DNA of 64,000 bases from Marinomonas pontica (GTDB lineage: Bacteria > Pseudomonadota > Gammaproteobacteria > Pseudomonadales > Marinomonadaceae), in contig NZ_JAODTL010000045.1 in the NCBI RefSeq assembly GCF_026191375.1, positions 1 through 64,000 of the forward strand, in the 5' to 3' direction. The notes beneath the pieces were generated by a model. The model was not told where the DNA came from. It saw nothing but the letters and a program-made list of their open reading frames with translations, and did no database searches. Shown one piece after another: positions 1 to 10,758 of this stretch. Made by a program: the position numbers and the translations under genes. Position 1 is the first letter of the stretch; every line of letters starts with the position of its first letter.

Positions 1-1
1 G

Positions 2-3000
2 GTTATCTCAGGCGATGATGAGGTTTATTTAGGTGAGGATGATTCCGATCGTGATCCTGTCACTGGTATTTTCTCTGAGTCTGGTAAATTAACAATAAGT
101 GATGTTGATGATGGAGATGACTGGCAGTTTATTCCTTCTTCCATAGAGGCGAGTGAAGGTGCTTATGGTTCATTAACGATTGATGAATTAGGTAATTGGT
201 CATATTCAGTTGATACAGATGCTCTTCAAGTTCTTGGTGATGAAGAGGTTGTGTATGAAACCTTTACTGTATCTGCAACTGATGGTTCTACTAAAGATAT
301 TACTGTCAGAATTGATGGCCATGATGATGCGGCAGTTATTACGGTAACTGGTTCTACTGATATTGCTGATTACAGTGATGCCAACGCAATTGAGGTTTTA
401 GAAGACGATTCTAAGGTTTATACATTTGATCTATCTATTACTGATGTGGATCGTGATGATAATCCTGCGTTTGTAGAAGAGACAATTGTTGGTAAGTACG
501 GTACGGCAACAGTAGTAGATGGTCAGCTTGTTTATGATTTGAATGAATCAAGCACTGTCGTTCAATCGTTAGGTCAATTTGATATTGGTGAAGAGACACT
601 GATTTTACATACTCTTTCTGGTGAAGAATATGAGGTTAAAGTAGCTGTTTGGGGTGAGAATGATGAACCCGAAATTATTTCTGTTTCTCAGAATGGCTCA
701 ATTACTGAAGATTCTGTGTCTATTGGTCAAGTGGTTGGTACAGTTTTAGCTACGGATATTGATGCAAACGATGTGCTTTCTTATTCGATAACATCCGGTA
801 ATGAGAGTGATTATTTTGCAATCAATCAGTCCGGTGAAATTACCCTTACAGAGGCGGGTGTTAATGCTATTAATGATGATGCTCTAGACATTAGCTCTAT
901 TGATCTCACTGTATCTGTTAGCGATGGTTCAAGCGCTACTAATCAGTCGATTACATTAGATATTACGCGTGTTGATGATACTGCTCCTGATGCGCCTGTG
1001 ATTACATCTGTTACAGATGACTCAACATCTTCTGATTACTCTAAGGTTACTCTGCATGGTACGGGTGAGGTTGGTGCTGTTATTACATTGTGGGTTATTG
1101 CTAACTCAACAACGGCTGGTAACGATACTCAAACTGGTGAATACACAGAGTTAACCAGTGTTACCACGACGGTATCTGGTGATGGAACTTGGTCGTTGGA
1201 TGTTTCAAGTCTTTCTGATACACCAGTAAACGATAATGAGTTCTTCAAAGTTACTCAAACGGACACTGCAGGTAATGTCAGCGGAGACTCTAATGTTGTT
1301 CATTACTGGCATGGTGATTGGACAAGTGTGAGTACAGAAACCGGTGATGATTTTGTGTTGCTAGGTAGTGGCAACGATACCGTCACAGTTGATGTCAATG
1401 ACGACTCTGACTCTCTCACGGTTGATGGTGGTGCAGGTAATGATAAAGCTGTGTTCTCTTCTGCGCTTTCAGAAATGCAATCTATAACATTAGATGATGC
1501 TGGTAATGTCGTTATTGTTGATGATCATGGTGACACTAATACCTTTATCGACTTCGAGTCGTTCTCGTTTGATGGTGATACTTATACTAAAGATGAGTTA
1601 TTTGCTCCACATGCTCATGATGATGAGGCAACAACTGATGAGGACAGTGCCGCGATTACTATTGATGTACTTTCTAACGATGTGGATTTTGATAGTCCGA
1701 CTTTAACCATAACGGGTGCAGACGTGTCAGCGTCACAGGGTACGGTCACGATTGTTGACGGTAAGCTAGAGTTTACACCTGCAGCAAATTTCAATGGTGA
1801 GGCCACGATTACCTATTCGGTTAGTGATGGTACAACGACTGACACAGCAACGGTCAGCGTGACCGTGAATGCAGTGGATGATGCGGTTGACGCGGTAAAC
1901 GATTCTGTGACGCTTGCCGAAGACGGCAGCATTACGCTGAATCTAATCGATAATGATAGTGCGCCAGATGGAGGATTGGAAGTTACGGCGATCAACGGCG
2001 TTGAATTAACCGGCGAAGCGCAAACGATCAGTGTTAACAATGGCAGTGTCGTGATCGCGGCAACGGGTGAAATGACGTTCGAGCCAGCAGCTGACTTCAG
2101 TGGTGATATCAATTTTGACTACGATGTAAAAGACACCGATGGTTCCACAGATACTGCGACGGTTAGTGTTACTGTGAATGCCGTGGCGGATGCTCCAATT
2201 ATTACTGAGTCTAGTAATAGTAGCTCTCCAGGTATTGCCTACTCTTTCTGGAGTGGTGTTTATGCGGGGGATGCAAATGGTGACGGTGTGGCAGACTTTG
2301 ATGGCAATGGTGCAAGTGTTGAGCAGCTGACTGCATTGCTAGAATCAACGCAGAATACTAAATCATCTGATTACAGTGGCGTTATTGGGGAAGTCTCTTC
2401 AATTAACGGTATTCAACAGGGAACGCTTGCTGTTGCGACAACGTATGTCTATTTAGAAGCCGGTTCATCATATAGCTTCTCAGGAAATGCTGATGATAGT
2501 TTTTATGTGAAAGTCGGTGGTGATTTGGTTGCGGAGGCTCAGTGGGATAATGGAAATACAGCCATTGAATCCAGTGTATTAACGGTCTCTGAGTCAGGTT
2601 ATTACCCTGTTGAAATTGCTTACCATAATCAAAATGGTGATGGTTTTATTAATCTCGCTGTGAGTATTAATGGCGGTGATTCCCAAGTATTTGGCACAGA
2701 CTCTTTTTCTATGTACCCAACGTCCACTATTCCAAATGTTGGCGAAGCGGTTTATGAAGAAGATGGGGTCACCGTTGACCATTACTTAATGTTGAATTCT
2801 GGTTATGAAGACTCCTCAGTTCAATTAGAGGCCTTCACCATCAGTTTGGCAGATCAAGATGGATCGGAAACATTAAATACCGTTCTTTCTGGCGCGCCTG
2901 AAGGAACGATTATTACCATTGACGGTAAAGAATACGTATTTGACGAAAATGAAACGGTTGATGTTGGTAATGAGACAGACTTCACCAATGTTACTTTGCA

Positions 3001-5317
3001 GGCGCCAGAAAATTACAATGGAACCTTCACTGTTAGTTTGACTGCCACAGCTACTGAGACGAGTAATGCGGATACGGCAGAGATTTCGAAAGATATCCTT
3101 GTGACTGTGTACGCTGTGAATGACGCCCCTGTCATATCAATCACTTCTGGTGATTCTGAGTTTGTAACCGTGTCAGAAGAAGGGCTTGAAAACGGTAACA
3201 GTGATTCTGAACAGCCAGTTGAGGCATCTGGTACTGTTTCGATTTCGGATATTGATTCAGCTACGTTTAGTATGTCGCTGGTTGCTCCTACAGCTGTTTA
3301 CACATCTAATGGCGTTGAAATAACTTGGGCAATCAATGGTGATGGTGATTTGGTCGGTAGTGCTGGCGACGACACTATTGTCACCATCAGTATTACGGAT
3401 GTGGTTGATGGTAAGGCAACGTATACAGCGACATTGACTGGCTCGGTAGATCATGCTGATCCTACAAGTGAAGATTCGCTTTCTATTGATTTTGGTATTG
3501 TTGCTACGGATGGTTCAGGGGCGGTGTCTACTCAGCAGAATGTTTCTGTTGTTGTAGAGGATGATGCGCCTGAAAGTTCGGCGGATTTGTATTATTCAAC
3601 CATTTTAGGGGAAGGGAATGATGCAACGGTCAATGGAACTTTTAATCTTGCAACCAATGAAGGTTATAAGAACTCTATTTGCCTTTCTGATTCAAGCACT
3701 GGTGGCACTATAACTATTACTGCTAAAGGTGTTGCAGGCAGTGATCAGGCTTGGGTTTACAGTGATGACAACGGTATTGGTGTGGCTTCTTATGATGTCA
3801 ATCATTCTAAAGATCATGGAACCACTTACCATCAAGAAGCCCGATATGATGGTGAAATTGATTATGTCTACAATGATGGTCAATGGTCATCTGAGCAAAT
3901 CATCGTTTCATTAGGTGAGGGCGAGGTTGCTTATTCCGCTAGTGTTGAATTCACAGATATGTATGGCGGTGAACTCGAATCGGGCGTTGCGTATTTCTAC
4001 CGCGATGGTGAGCTAATTGCGACTCAGACTTTTAGCTCTGACCAAAATAGTGGAGATTATGCGACTAATTTTTCTGTTTCAGAGGGTGGGTTTGATAAGA
4101 TCGTATTCGAAGCAACCGCCAATGGAAACAGTGCTGGTAGTGATAATAGTGACTTTTCAATTAAGTCTATTACCCTGGGTGGTAGCTCAAGCAGTGAGCC
4201 TATCTCTACTGCATCAGGTAAGATTGTTGGAGATTTTGGTGCAGATGGATTGGGATCTATTAGTCTTACATCTGGTGAAGCTGGCACATCAAACGGTAGG
4301 GCTGTTACAGTTAATGTATCTACAGATGGTAATACTATTACAGCGATAGATTCTAATGGCACTGTCGTGTATGAAGTTCACCTTACTCCAGCAACAGGCC
4401 TTTGGGAATTTTATCAATACGAGGAGTTTGACGCTGGCAATGGAGTCATTGATTTTACCTACACTGTCACCGATGCTGACGGTGACTCGGCAGTAAGTAC
4501 ATTGCATTTGAATATGAGTACTTTCTTCGAAAACGTAGCGTCCAATTTAGACTCTAATCTTGCATGGTTTGAATCTAATACAGGCATTGAAGATGCAACG
4601 CCAGACTCGCTTCAGGCAAACAATACAACGACATGGAATGATGGTGATGATGGATCAGATATAACAGGGACGAGTAATAGTGACACCATAGATGGTAATG
4701 CTGGTGATGATCATATTAAAGGTATGAATTCACAAGATACGCTAATTGGTGGCAGTGGATCTGATTGGCTTGAAGGTGGGGATGGCGACGATAAACTATA
4801 TGGGGGTGAGCAAACCACTTCTAATAGTTCTGGTAGTTCTTCTGATCGATTAGACGGTGGTGCAGGCCAAGACAAACTATATGGCGGTGGCGGCGACGAC
4901 TTCTTACTTGGTGGCGACGGTACAGATACATTATTTGGTGGTGATGGTAACGACGTGCTTATTGGAGGACAGGGTCAAGACACGTTGACGGGTGGTGCCG
5001 GTCAAGATTTGTTTATTTTGACTGATGATGGTGTGGATACCATTACGGACTTCAATTCCTCTGAAGATGCATTGGATATAAGCGATTTGCTGACACTGCC
5101 TAGTGATGTGAATAGTGCAGACCAAGACGCTGTAACGGCTTATTTGAATCAACATGTTGAAATCAAGGATGGTAAGATGAAAGTTGATGGCGATGATGTT
5201 GTTAGTTTTGGAACAAGCTCGGATCTTGACTCCAATGACAGTGGTAGCGTCACCACTGCAGACTCCATCAAGGTCATCTACAACGACCAAGAGTACAACA
5301 TCAATATCGATGGTTAA
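2..5317 (+). CDS. Giant RTX adhesin, C-terminal part (5' end outside window)
   Basis: The frame is open from base 2, so the start lies upstream and at least 1,771 residues of a much larger protein are present. Modules by nucleotide: VCBS-type repeats about 2-660, a cadherin-like repeat 690-970, a bacterial Ig-like repeat 980-1320, an isolated calcium-binding GxGND-type motif 1370-1440, two tandem-95/cadherin-like repeats 1610-2190, a PA14-like lectin domain 2230-2720, further beta-sandwich modules to 3560, an unassigned module 3565-4190, then a block of GGxGxDxLxGG nonapeptides 4690-5020 and an acidic tail. The nonapeptides plus C-terminal tail are the hallmark of type I secretion, so a calcium-folded surface adhesin for biofilm or host/ice attachment is inferred. 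PA14 plus RTX resembles Marinomonas primoryensis ice-binding adhesin and Vibrio FrhA, but no ice-binding repeat block is visible here. Its secretion genes are not in the window. Confidence 0.9.
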   Translation, partial: VISGDDEVYLGEDDSDRDPVTGIFSESGKLTISDVDDGDDWQFIPSSIEASEGAYGSLTIDELGNWSYSVDTDALQVLGDEEVVYETFTVSATDGSTKDITVRIDGHDDAAVITVTGSTDIADYSDANAIEVLEDDSKVYTFDLSITDVDRDDNPAFVEETIVGKYGTATVVDGQLVYDLNESSTVVQSLGQFDIGEETLILHTLSGEEYEVKVAVWGENDEPEIISVSQNGSITEDSVSIGQVVGTVLATDIDANDVLSYSITSGNESDYFAINQSGEITLTEAGVNAINDDALDISSIDLTVSVSDGSSATNQSITLDITRVDDTAPDAPVITSVTDDSTSSDYSKVTLHGTGEVGAVITLWVIANSTTAGNDTQTGEYTELTSVTTTVSGDGTWSLDVSSLSDTPVNDNEFFKVTQTDTAGNVSGDSNVVHYWHGDWTSVSTETGDDFVLLGSGNDTVTVDVNDDSDSLTVDGGAGNDKAVFSSALSEMQSITLDDAGNVVIVDDHGDTNTFIDFESFSFDGDTYTKDELFAPHAHDDEATTDEDSAAITIDVLSNDVDFDSPTLTITGADVSASQGTVTIVDGKLEFTPAANFNGEATITYSVSDGTTTDTATVSVTVNAVDDAVDAVNDSVTLAEDGSITLNLIDNDSAPDGGLEVTAINGVELTGEAQTISVNNGSVVIAATGEMTFEPAADFSGDINFDYDVKDTDGSTDTATVSVTVNAVADAPIITESSNSSSPGIAYSFWSGVYAGDANGDGVADFDGNGASVEQLTALLESTQNTKSSDYSGVIGEVSSINGIQQGTLAVATTYVYLEAGSSYSFSGNADDSFYVKVGGDLVAEAQWDNGNTAIESSVLTVSESGYYPVEIAYHNQNGDGFINLAVSINGGDSQVFGTDSFSMYPTSTIPNVGEAVYEEDGVTVDHYLMLNSGYEDSSVQLEAFTISLADQDGSETLNTVLSGAPEGTIITIDGKEYVFDENETVDVGNETDFTNVTLQAPENYNGTFTVSLTATATETSNADTAEISKDILVTVYAVNDAPVISITSGDSEFVTVSEEGLENGNSDSEQPVEASGTVSISDIDSATFSMSLVAPTAVYTSNGVEITWAINGDGDLVGSAGDDTIVTISITDVVDGKATYTATLTGSVDHADPTSEDSLSIDFGIVATDGSGAVSTQQNVSVVVEDDAPESSADLYYSTILGEGNDATVNGTFNLATNEGYKNSICLSDSSTGGTITITAKGVAGSDQAWVYSDDNGIGVASYDVNHSKDHGTTYHQEARYDGEIDYVYNDGQWSSEQIIVSLGEGEVAYSASVEFTDMYGGELESGVAYFYRDGELIATQTFSSDQNSGDYATNFSVSEGGFDKIVFEATANGNSAGSDNSDFSIKSITLGGSSSSEPISTASGKIVGDFGADGLGSISLTSGEAGTSNGRAVTVNVSTDGNTITAIDSNGTVVYEVHLTPATGLWEFYQYEEFDAGNGVIDFTYTVTDADGDSAVSTLHLNMSTFFENVASNLDSNLAWFESNTGIEDATPDSLQANNTTTWNDGDDGSDITGTSNSDTIDGNAGDDHIKGMNSQDTLIGGSGSDWLEGGDGDDKLYGGEQTTSNSSGSSSDRLDGGAGQDKLYGGGGDDFLLGGDGTDTLFGGDGNDVLIGGQGQDTLTGGAGQDLFILTDDGVDTITDFNSSEDALDISDLLTLPSDVNSADQDAVTAYLNQHVEIKDGKMKVDGDDVVSFGTSSDLDSNDSGSVTTADSIKVIYNDQEYNINIDG

Positions 5318-5340
5318 TCTGGGTCTAAATAGACGTTACT

Positions 5341-5378
5341 AAAAAAGGCCGAATCGTTTTGCGATTCGGCCTTTTTTT
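5341..5378. terminator. Bidirectional intrinsic terminator between adhesin and msrA
   Basis: A perfect 10-bp stem (5347-5356 with 5362-5371, loop TTTTG) is flanked by A6 on the left and T7 on the right. It can therefore stop both the adhesin transcript and the convergent msrA transcript. Confidence 0.9.
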
Positions 5379-5429
5379 CGTTTTTGTAACTTGTTCTGTT
5401 TAGAAAGTGATTTTCCTATTACTTAAACA

Positions 5430-6089
5430 TTACACGCCTAAGCCGATAGGGCAGCTCACCCCCGTTCCTGCTAGTCCGCAGTAACCGTTCGGGTTCTTGT
5501 GAAGATACTGTTGGTGATACTCTTCAGCAAAGTAGTAGGTATCGAGTGGCTCAATTTCGGTGGTGATCATACCGTGGCCTGCACCGAGTAGTTCTTTTTG
5601 AAAGGCGGCTTTGCTGGCTTCCACGATTTCTATATCTTTATCATTGGTTGTGTAAATGACTGATCGATATTGGCTACCTATGTCGTTGCCTTGTCGCATG
5701 CCTTGTGTCGGATCGTGATTTTCCCAGAATACCTTGAGCACGCCTTCTAGAGAGATAATAGAAGTATCAAACACAACTTGCACGACTTCGCTGTGTCCTG
5801 TTTGGCCTGAACACACTTCTTCGTAGGTTGGATTGGGTGTAAAGCCGCCAGCATAGCCAACCGAGGTGACGATAACGCCAGGAGTGTTCCATAGCTTGCG
5901 TTCGGCACCCCAGAAACATCCCATGCCTAAAATGACGTCGGATTCATTAGGGTTTTCTGCTCGTACAAAAGGTTCGCTGTTAACGGCGTGTACCCCTGAG
6001 ATTGTTAAAGGTGTGCTTCTGCCAGGTAGGGCGTCGGCTTCAGCGGGAATCGCTGATTTTTTAAGAATAGCTTCAATGTTGCTGGGCAT
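5430..6089 (-). CDS. msrA: Peptide-methionine (S)-S-oxide reductase MsrA
   Basis: Reduces the S form of methionine sulfoxide in proteins, with thioredoxin as usual donor, repairing oxidative damage in the cytoplasm. The catalytic GCFWG motif is at residues 57-61 (nucleophile Cys58). Two C-terminal resolving cysteines (Cys204, Cys213) sit in a Gly-rich tail, as in the three-cysteine E. coli type. At 219 residues it matches the long MsrA form with an N-terminal extension of about 50 residues. The ATG at 6089 follows an AGGAGG-like ribosome site. It stands alone, convergent with the adhesin gene and divergent from the tRNA array. MsrB is not nearby. Confidence 0.96.
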   Translation of the reverse strand: MPSNIEAILKKSAIPAEADALPGRSTPLTISGVHAVNSEPFVRAENPNESDVILGMGCFWGAERKLWNTPGVIVTSVGYAGGFTPNPTYEEVCSGQTGHSEVVQVVFDTSIISLEGVLKVFWENHDPTQGMRQGNDIGSQYRSVIYTTNDKDIEIVEASKAAFQKELLGAGHGMITTEIEPLDTYYFAEEYHQQYLHKNPNGYCGLAGTGVSCPIGLGV

Positions 6090-6265
6090 GAATGCCTCCT
6101 AACGTATTAGTCTTATCTGTATCTTGATCTTCAGTTACGATTGTCGTCACAAAAAGGATTGATTAACGCACTCTGCATAGTGTTTGCTAGACGAGCTTAG
6201 TTAAACTACATAATGAGGGGGAAAGATTTATTTTCAACTATTATCGTGTTGTTCTCTTGCAGGGC

Positions 6266-6293
6266 TTGACTCTTATATTAATGTGCCTATAAT
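6266..6293 (+). promoter_or_regulatory. Sigma-70 promoter of the initiator tRNA array
   Basis: TTGACT (6266-6271) and a perfect TATAAT (6288-6293) are separated by 16 bp, about 70 bp before the first tRNA. The GC-rich stretch right after the -10 box looks like the discriminator of stringently controlled stable-RNA promoters. That last point is inferred. Confidence 0.8.
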
Positions 6294-6363
6294 ACGCACC
6301 TCGTTAGCAAGGGTTGCAGGTTTCAATTAACTGCAAAGCGTTTTTTTGGTAACGAAGATTAGT

Positions 6364-6440
<77 letters not shown>

Positions 6441-6486
6441 ACTAATCAAACGAAATTGTTAGTGATTTTTGAAAGAATTAATTTGT

Positions 6487-6563
<77 letters not shown>

Positions 6564-6638
6564 TTCAATTTAATTTAGTCACAACATTTGAAAGTTAAAG
6601 AAGATAAAGTCTAAGCTAAATACTATAGTTTAGTATGT

Positions 6639-6715
<77 letters not shown>

Positions 6716-6795
6716 ATTAGAGCCACTCTATTTTGGTTACGTATTTTATCTTTCATTTCTTTAAATAAGTTATTTATATCAATAGCTTATCATGT

Positions 6796-6872
<77 letters not shown>

Positions 6873-6952
6873 ATTAGAACCACTCTATTTTGGTTACATA
6901 TTTCATTTTTCATTTCTTTAAATAAGTTATTTATATCAATAGCTTATCATGT

Positions 6953-7024
6953 CGCGGTATGGAGCAGTCTGGTAGTTCGTCGGGCTCATAATCCGAAGTT
7001 CAAGGAAAGCGGCTCCCGCAACCA
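6953..7024 (+). pseudogene. Decayed fifth tRNA-fMet copy
   Basis: Starts and ends like the intact genes (acceptor strands and CCA kept, anticodon CAT kept), but is 72 instead of 77 nt. It has G-to-T in the acceptor stem, C-to-T changes in the D and anticodon arms, and a destroyed T-arm: the GGTTCGAATCC element is replaced by an unrelated AAGGAAAGC-like stretch. It cannot fold a normal T-loop and should not work as initiator tRNA. Confidence 0.85.
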
Positions 7025-7031
7025 ACTAAAA

Positions 7032-8168
7032 TCAGTCTAGTTTGGCCACAGTGTTGTGTTCATAGAGTCGATAAAAACCCAGTTGGGCGATGTTATTGTC
7101 TTCATCAATTAATCCAAGTGAAAGCAAAGCCAGTTGATGTGCGCCTATTGCTGCTCCCGCTAACGACGCGTTATCCGGAGCCTGACTTAATTGAATGCTT
7201 ATGTTTGGTAGAGCAATGTTAAGTTGCGCGGCAATGGCAAAATAATTTGCCGGATCAACGGCAATTGGTCCTCCTAGTATCAACGTTTCGGGATGTGTTA
7301 TTTGGCACGTTAAACGAATCGCTTCAGTTATTTCTTCAATCAGCTGTCTGTCTATATTTCCCGGTTTTAATAGGGTGTTATTGATTGTCGTCCTCTGATA
7401 GCAACTTTCTAATAAATGCTTGCCGTTTTTTAGCGTTACATAGCCAATTTCCCCTGCCATGCCGTTGTGTCCTCGAATTAGTTTGCGTTCAAAAAACAGT
7501 CCGCAGCCAATGCCTCGTCCAAGAAATACGTAGATGAAATTGTCCAATTGGGTTATCTCCCGTTCAAACAGGGTTGCCCAATTTACATCGTTGTCGATTA
7601 CAACGGAGCAATGAAATGCATCTTCAAGTTGTTGGATAAAATGGATGTCTTGGGCAACTGGAAATGGAGAGTTGGGCATTCTCACGACACTGCCATCTTT
7701 TGGGTGAATAGGGTCGGCAACAGATAGGCCAATAGATAATAAAGGCGGTGTTGTATTTATCATTATTCCTTTAATGGCGGTCAGTAAATCCTTTGTATAT
7801 TCGGCTGAAGTTCGTCCTTCAGAGTAGGTTAAGTGACGAGACTGACATTCATTTCCTTGTAAGTCGGACAGTGTCAATTGTATGGAAACATCGTCGAGCA
7901 CAATGGCGAGTGATGCACCACGTTGTTTATTTATTTCGTACAGCACTGAGGGTCTTTTTGATGACTTGGTGTCCTTTTTGTGGCATTCGACAATCACTTG
8001 GCGTGCCAGAAGCCGTTGAGCTGACTCTGAAATGGTGGGCTTAGATATTCCTGTTTGACTAGCAATTGCCGCTCTGGACAGTACGCCTTGATGGCGAAGA
8101 CAGTCAATAAAGGCGCGGTCGGTATTCATCGCTAAACTGCTAGGTTTATGCGCAATTGTTTTTGGCAA
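7032..8168 (-). CDS. ROK-family transcriptional regulator
   Basis: A NagC/XylR-like repressor of 378 residues. A MarR-like winged helix-turn-helix lies at about 20-65, and a sugar-kinase-like ROK domain at about 90-370 with the Gly-rich phosphate loop and GxGIGCG / AGEIGY motifs. It should bind DNA and release it on binding a sugar or sugar phosphate. The usual zinc motif CxCGxxGCxE after the GEIGY motif is missing: only one Cys is found there. Its stop is 8 bp from the decayed tRNA. It is divergent from the DUF1479 gene across a short shared control region and probably regulates it and itself (inferred). The ligand is unknown. Confidence 0.88.
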   Translation of the reverse strand: MPKTIAHKPSSLAMNTDRAFIDCLRHQGVLSRAAIASQTGISKPTISESAQRLLARQVIVECHKKDTKSSKRPSVLYEINKQRGASLAIVLDDVSIQLTLSDLQGNECQSRHLTYSEGRTSAEYTKDLLTAIKGIMINTTPPLLSIGLSVADPIHPKDGSVVRMPNSPFPVAQDIHFIQQLEDAFHCSVVIDNDVNWATLFEREITQLDNFIYVFLGRGIGCGLFFERKLIRGHNGMAGEIGYVTLKNGKHLLESCYQRTTINNTLLKPGNIDRQLIEEITEAIRLTCQITHPETLILGGPIAVDPANYFAIAAQLNIALPNISIQLSQAPDNASLAGAAIGAHQLALLSLGLIDEDNNIAQLGFYRLYEHNTVAKLD

Positions 8169-8201
8169 TGAGGTTGTCCTTGATGTTGATAGAAAGATTT
8201 T

Positions 8202-8259
8202 ACTTTACTTGAAGGTTGCTCAAGGTTAATCTGATTTAACAAGTTAGGAAACTTTACTT
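8202..8259. promoter_or_regulatory. Divergent control region of ROK regulator and DUF1479 gene
   Basis: The gap between the two divergent genes carries two direct copies of ACTTTACTT (8202-8210, 8251-8259) and an inverted repeat GTTAA-N6-TTAAC (8225-8240). These are candidate ROK operator elements, inferred from position and symmetry only. Confidence 0.35.
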
Positions 8260-8278
8260 ATTTATTTTGAGGTGTGCC

Positions 8279-9553
8279 TTGACAACAATTAAAAAGCTCC
8301 CATATTCCTCGCATAGCGTATTACCAAGTGATGTGCAGCGGTCCATACGAGAAATGAAAGTCAAATGGCGAGAGTCAATCGGAGACGTGCCTGCGTTGAT
8401 GGCGACAATTATGGCGGACTTAGAAAATGAGATTGAAGACATCGAACGCAGTCAGGCTCAAGGAAAGAGTGTTTGGCCAGAAATAACCTACGAACAAATT
8501 CATAGGCAAACGGTGCCAGAGTCAATAACAGCGTTGATCAAAAAACGGGGATGCGCAGTTATTCGGGGGCATTTTTCACCTGAACAAGCTCAGCAGTGGG
8601 ACGAGGCTTTGGTGGAGTACGTAGATAGAAATGATTTCGACAACCAATATCGTGGCCCAGGCGATGATTTTTTTGGAACATTGAGTGCGTCGAGACCAGA
8701 GATTTTTCCTATTTATTGGTCATCTTCGCAAATGGAGGCTCGACAAAGTCCTCGCATGCATGAAGTGCAACACTTTTTGAATGGCTTTTGGAAAGTGGAA
8801 TCCGAAGGGCGGCGATGGTTCGATCCAACGGTGAGCTATATTTATCCTGATCGTGTACGTCGCCGTCCACCAGGGACAACGTCAAATGGTCTTGGGCCTC
8901 ATACCGACTCTGGAGCGTTGGAACGTTGGTTATTGCCAGCTTATCAGCAGGTATTTCGTCACATTTTGGCTGGTCAATACGAATTGTATGACCCTTGGGA
9001 TGCAGCGTATCGCCCTGATGTTAACGAGTACGAAGGAGGGACAACAAAGTGTTCTGCGTTTCGCACTTTTCAAGGTTGGACAGCATTGTGTGACATAAAG
9101 CACGATCAAGGGGTTTTGTTTACTATTCCACTGCCTGCCGCGATGGCGTATTTACTGGTACGGCCTTTACTGGAAGACGTGGCAGAAGATGAGTTATGTG
9201 GTGTCTCACCACGTCGAGTTCTTCCTGTTGATGAAAAATGGCACAGTTTACTGTTGCGGGCTAAAGCGCTAATTCCGGATCTGACAGCGGGAGATTCGGT
9301 GTGGTGGCATTGTGACTTGATTCATGGTGTTGCCCCGGTTAAGAATCAGCAAGGTTGGGGAAATGTTATGTACATACCTGCAGCACCAGGTTGCGAAAAG
9401 AATCGTCGCTACGCTCAGCAGTGTGCGGAAAATTTTAAAAAAGGGCGTTCACCGGATGATTTTCCAGAAGAGCATTACGAAGCGAATTGGCAAGGTCGTT
9501 TTCAATGGGAGGAGTTGAGTGAATTCGGCAAAGAGGGTTTTGGTGAAGTTTGA
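8279..9553 (+). CDS. DUF1479 (YbiU-like) putative Fe(II)/2-oxoglutarate dioxygenase
   Basis: About 424 residues, full length for the DUF1479/YbiU family. Family members share the jelly-roll fold of iron- and 2-oxoglutarate-dependent oxygenases. An HTD motif (H208, D210) and a distal His near residue 344-349, in a WWHCDLIHGV context, fit the two-His-one-carboxylate iron site. The substrate is unknown. A TTG start at 8279 is chosen because TGAGGTG at 8268-8274 gives a ribosome site at good distance. An earlier in-frame TTG at 8267 has none. The gene stands alone, divergent from the ROK regulator, which suggests induction by a sugar-like signal (inferred). Confidence 0.85.
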   Translation: MTTIKKLPYSSHSVLPSDVQRSIREMKVKWRESIGDVPALMATIMADLENEIEDIERSQAQGKSVWPEITYEQIHRQTVPESITALIKKRGCAVIRGHFSPEQAQQWDEALVEYVDRNDFDNQYRGPGDDFFGTLSASRPEIFPIYWSSSQMEARQSPRMHEVQHFLNGFWKVESEGRRWFDPTVSYIYPDRVRRRPPGTTSNGLGPHTDSGALERWLLPAYQQVFRHILAGQYELYDPWDAAYRPDVNEYEGGTTKCSAFRTFQGWTALCDIKHDQGVLFTIPLPAAMAYLLVRPLLEDVAEDELCGVSPRRVLPVDEKWHSLLLRAKALIPDLTAGDSVWWHCDLIHGVAPVKNQQGWGNVMYIPAAPGCEKNRRYAQQCAENFKKGRSPDDFPEEHYEANWQGRFQWEELSEFGKEGFGEV

Positions 9554-9584
9554 TCCATAGCTAAGTAAGTGGTTCAATGAGGCG

Positions 9585-9605
9585 AGGGCGTTTTACTGAC
9601 GCCCT
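9585..9605. terminator. Hairpin between DUF1479 gene and azlD
   Basis: A 7-bp stem AGGGCGT/ACGCCCT with a 7-nt loop, 31 bp after the DUF1479 stop. It is followed by only a weak T-rich stretch. It may end the plus-strand transcript. Confidence 0.5.
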
Positions 9606-9672
9606 ATCTTTGCCAACCTTTTTCTAAAACAACAGTGATAAAAGATTAAGGCCATCGTATTAATGATGTACT

Positions 9673-10032
9673 TCATATTTGTCTTGTTGTTTTTCTTAAA
9701 AACCAGAGTGTTATCACGCCAAATACCATGACGCCAATGAGTATTGGCCAGCCCATAGATCGAGTTCTTGTCCACACGAGAAAAGTGGTCAATGTCCCGA
9801 CGGCGGTGGCAACCCAAGATAATGTGTCAGGATGCGCTGGCACCAGTGATGTACCAAACATGGCAGCAATCATTGTCGGCCCTAAAACGGTTAGCCAAGT
9901 TGGCATGTTACTGATTGCTCCGTTGTTTTGGCTTTTCGCGAGTTTTTGTTTCATCCAAAGGTACGGCAGTACCCGAATGAAATACGTACCCAAAGTAATA
10001 CAGACTAAAGCGATCCATAGAGAAGTATTCAT
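9673..10032 (-). CDS. azlD: AzlD-family branched-chain amino acid export subunit
   Basis: A small membrane protein of 119 residues with four hydrophobic segments, typical of AzlD/YgaH. AzlD partners AzlC to export valine, leucine-type amino acids or toxic analogues. The ATG at 10032 lies 1 bp past the azlC stop with an AGGT ribosome site inside azlC. A longer reading from 10050 would overlap azlC and is less likely. Last gene of a three-gene operon (regulator-azlC-azlD). Confidence 0.88.
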   Translation of the reverse strand: MNTSLWIALVCITLGTYFIRVLPYLWMKQKLAKSQNNGAISNMPTWLTVLGPTMIAAMFGTSLVPAHPDTLSWVATAVGTLTTFLVWTRTRSMGWPILIGVMVFGVITLWFLRKTTRQI

Positions 10033-10033
10033 A

Positions 10034-10756
10034 TTAGTAACCTGTCGCAATGCGTTGATTTTTTAGAGCATAGAACACAACAGCGCCGCAAATGGCCGCA
10101 GCGGGAATGGCAATGTTTGGGAAGCCTAGTACTTTCAAAGTGAGGGCGCCTATGGCCGATGCCGCTATAGTCAAAGCCCAAAGTGGGTTATTGCATCGTG
10201 GAATAATAAGCACCAAAAAAAGCGCAGGTAAGGCAAATGGTAAAATGTCATTTATCATTGGCCAACGTTGCGTTAATTCGCCGCCTGCGATCGCACCCAG
10301 TGCGGTACCGCCGATCCAGCTAAACCAAGCCAATACCGCCGCTCCTGTATACCAGCCAATTCGTGCTTCGCTGGGTAATTGTGGTAAGCGTGCGTGCGCC
10401 AGCGCAAAAATTTGGTCGGTCAATCCATGCATAAGTAGGACCCATCTGCTGTCTTTATCAAGATAAGGGGCGATATTCGGGCCATACACCACGTGTCGAG
10501 CGTTGATGAGCAGTGTCATGACCACAACTAGCCATAAAGGCGCGCCAGAAGCGACCATGGCGACAAATAAAAATTGTGATGCTCCTGCATAGATAAAGGT
10601 AGAGATCAGTATGGTTTCTAGCACACTAAAGCCAGACTGCATGGAAATGAGTCCGAACGATATCGCGACGGGAATATAGCCTCCCAATAGAGGGATGGCG
10701 TCTTTGATTCCTTGTACCCAAGGTGAGCGGAATAAGGGTTGAATAGTCGTGCTCAT
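10034..10756 (-). CDS. azlC: AzlC-family branched-chain amino acid exporter, large subunit
   Basis: A 240-residue inner-membrane protein. It has the family start (GIKDAIPLLGGYIPVAISFG at about 16-35), the conserved NARHVVYG element and multiple membrane spans. The start at 10756 is preferred over 10828 because the longer form would run into the regulator gene, while this ATG is 2 bp after the regulator stop with an AGGA site. Substrate by family: branched-chain amino acids. It is probably controlled by the upstream XRE-cupin protein. Confidence 0.9.
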   Translation of the reverse strand: MSTTIQPLFRSPWVQGIKDAIPLLGGYIPVAISFGLISMQSGFSVLETILISTFIYAGASQFLFVAMVASGAPLWLVVVMTLLINARHVVYGPNIAPYLDKDSRWVLLMHGLTDQIFALAHARLPQLPSEARIGWYTGAAVLAWFSWIGGTALGAIAGGELTQRWPMINDILPFALPALFLVLIIPRCNNPLWALTIAASAIGALTLKVLGFPNIAIPAAAICGAVVFYALKNQRIATGY

Positions 10757-10758
10757 AT

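Noticed and set aside
1370-1440. Ice-binding calcium repeat block
   Set aside because: Only one or two GxGND motifs occur here; an ice-binding domain needs a long regular array.
4057-4362. Long minus-strand open frames inside the adhesin gene
   Set aside because: They mirror the repetitive Ser/Thr/Asp codons of the adhesin and lack ribosome sites or recognisable domains.
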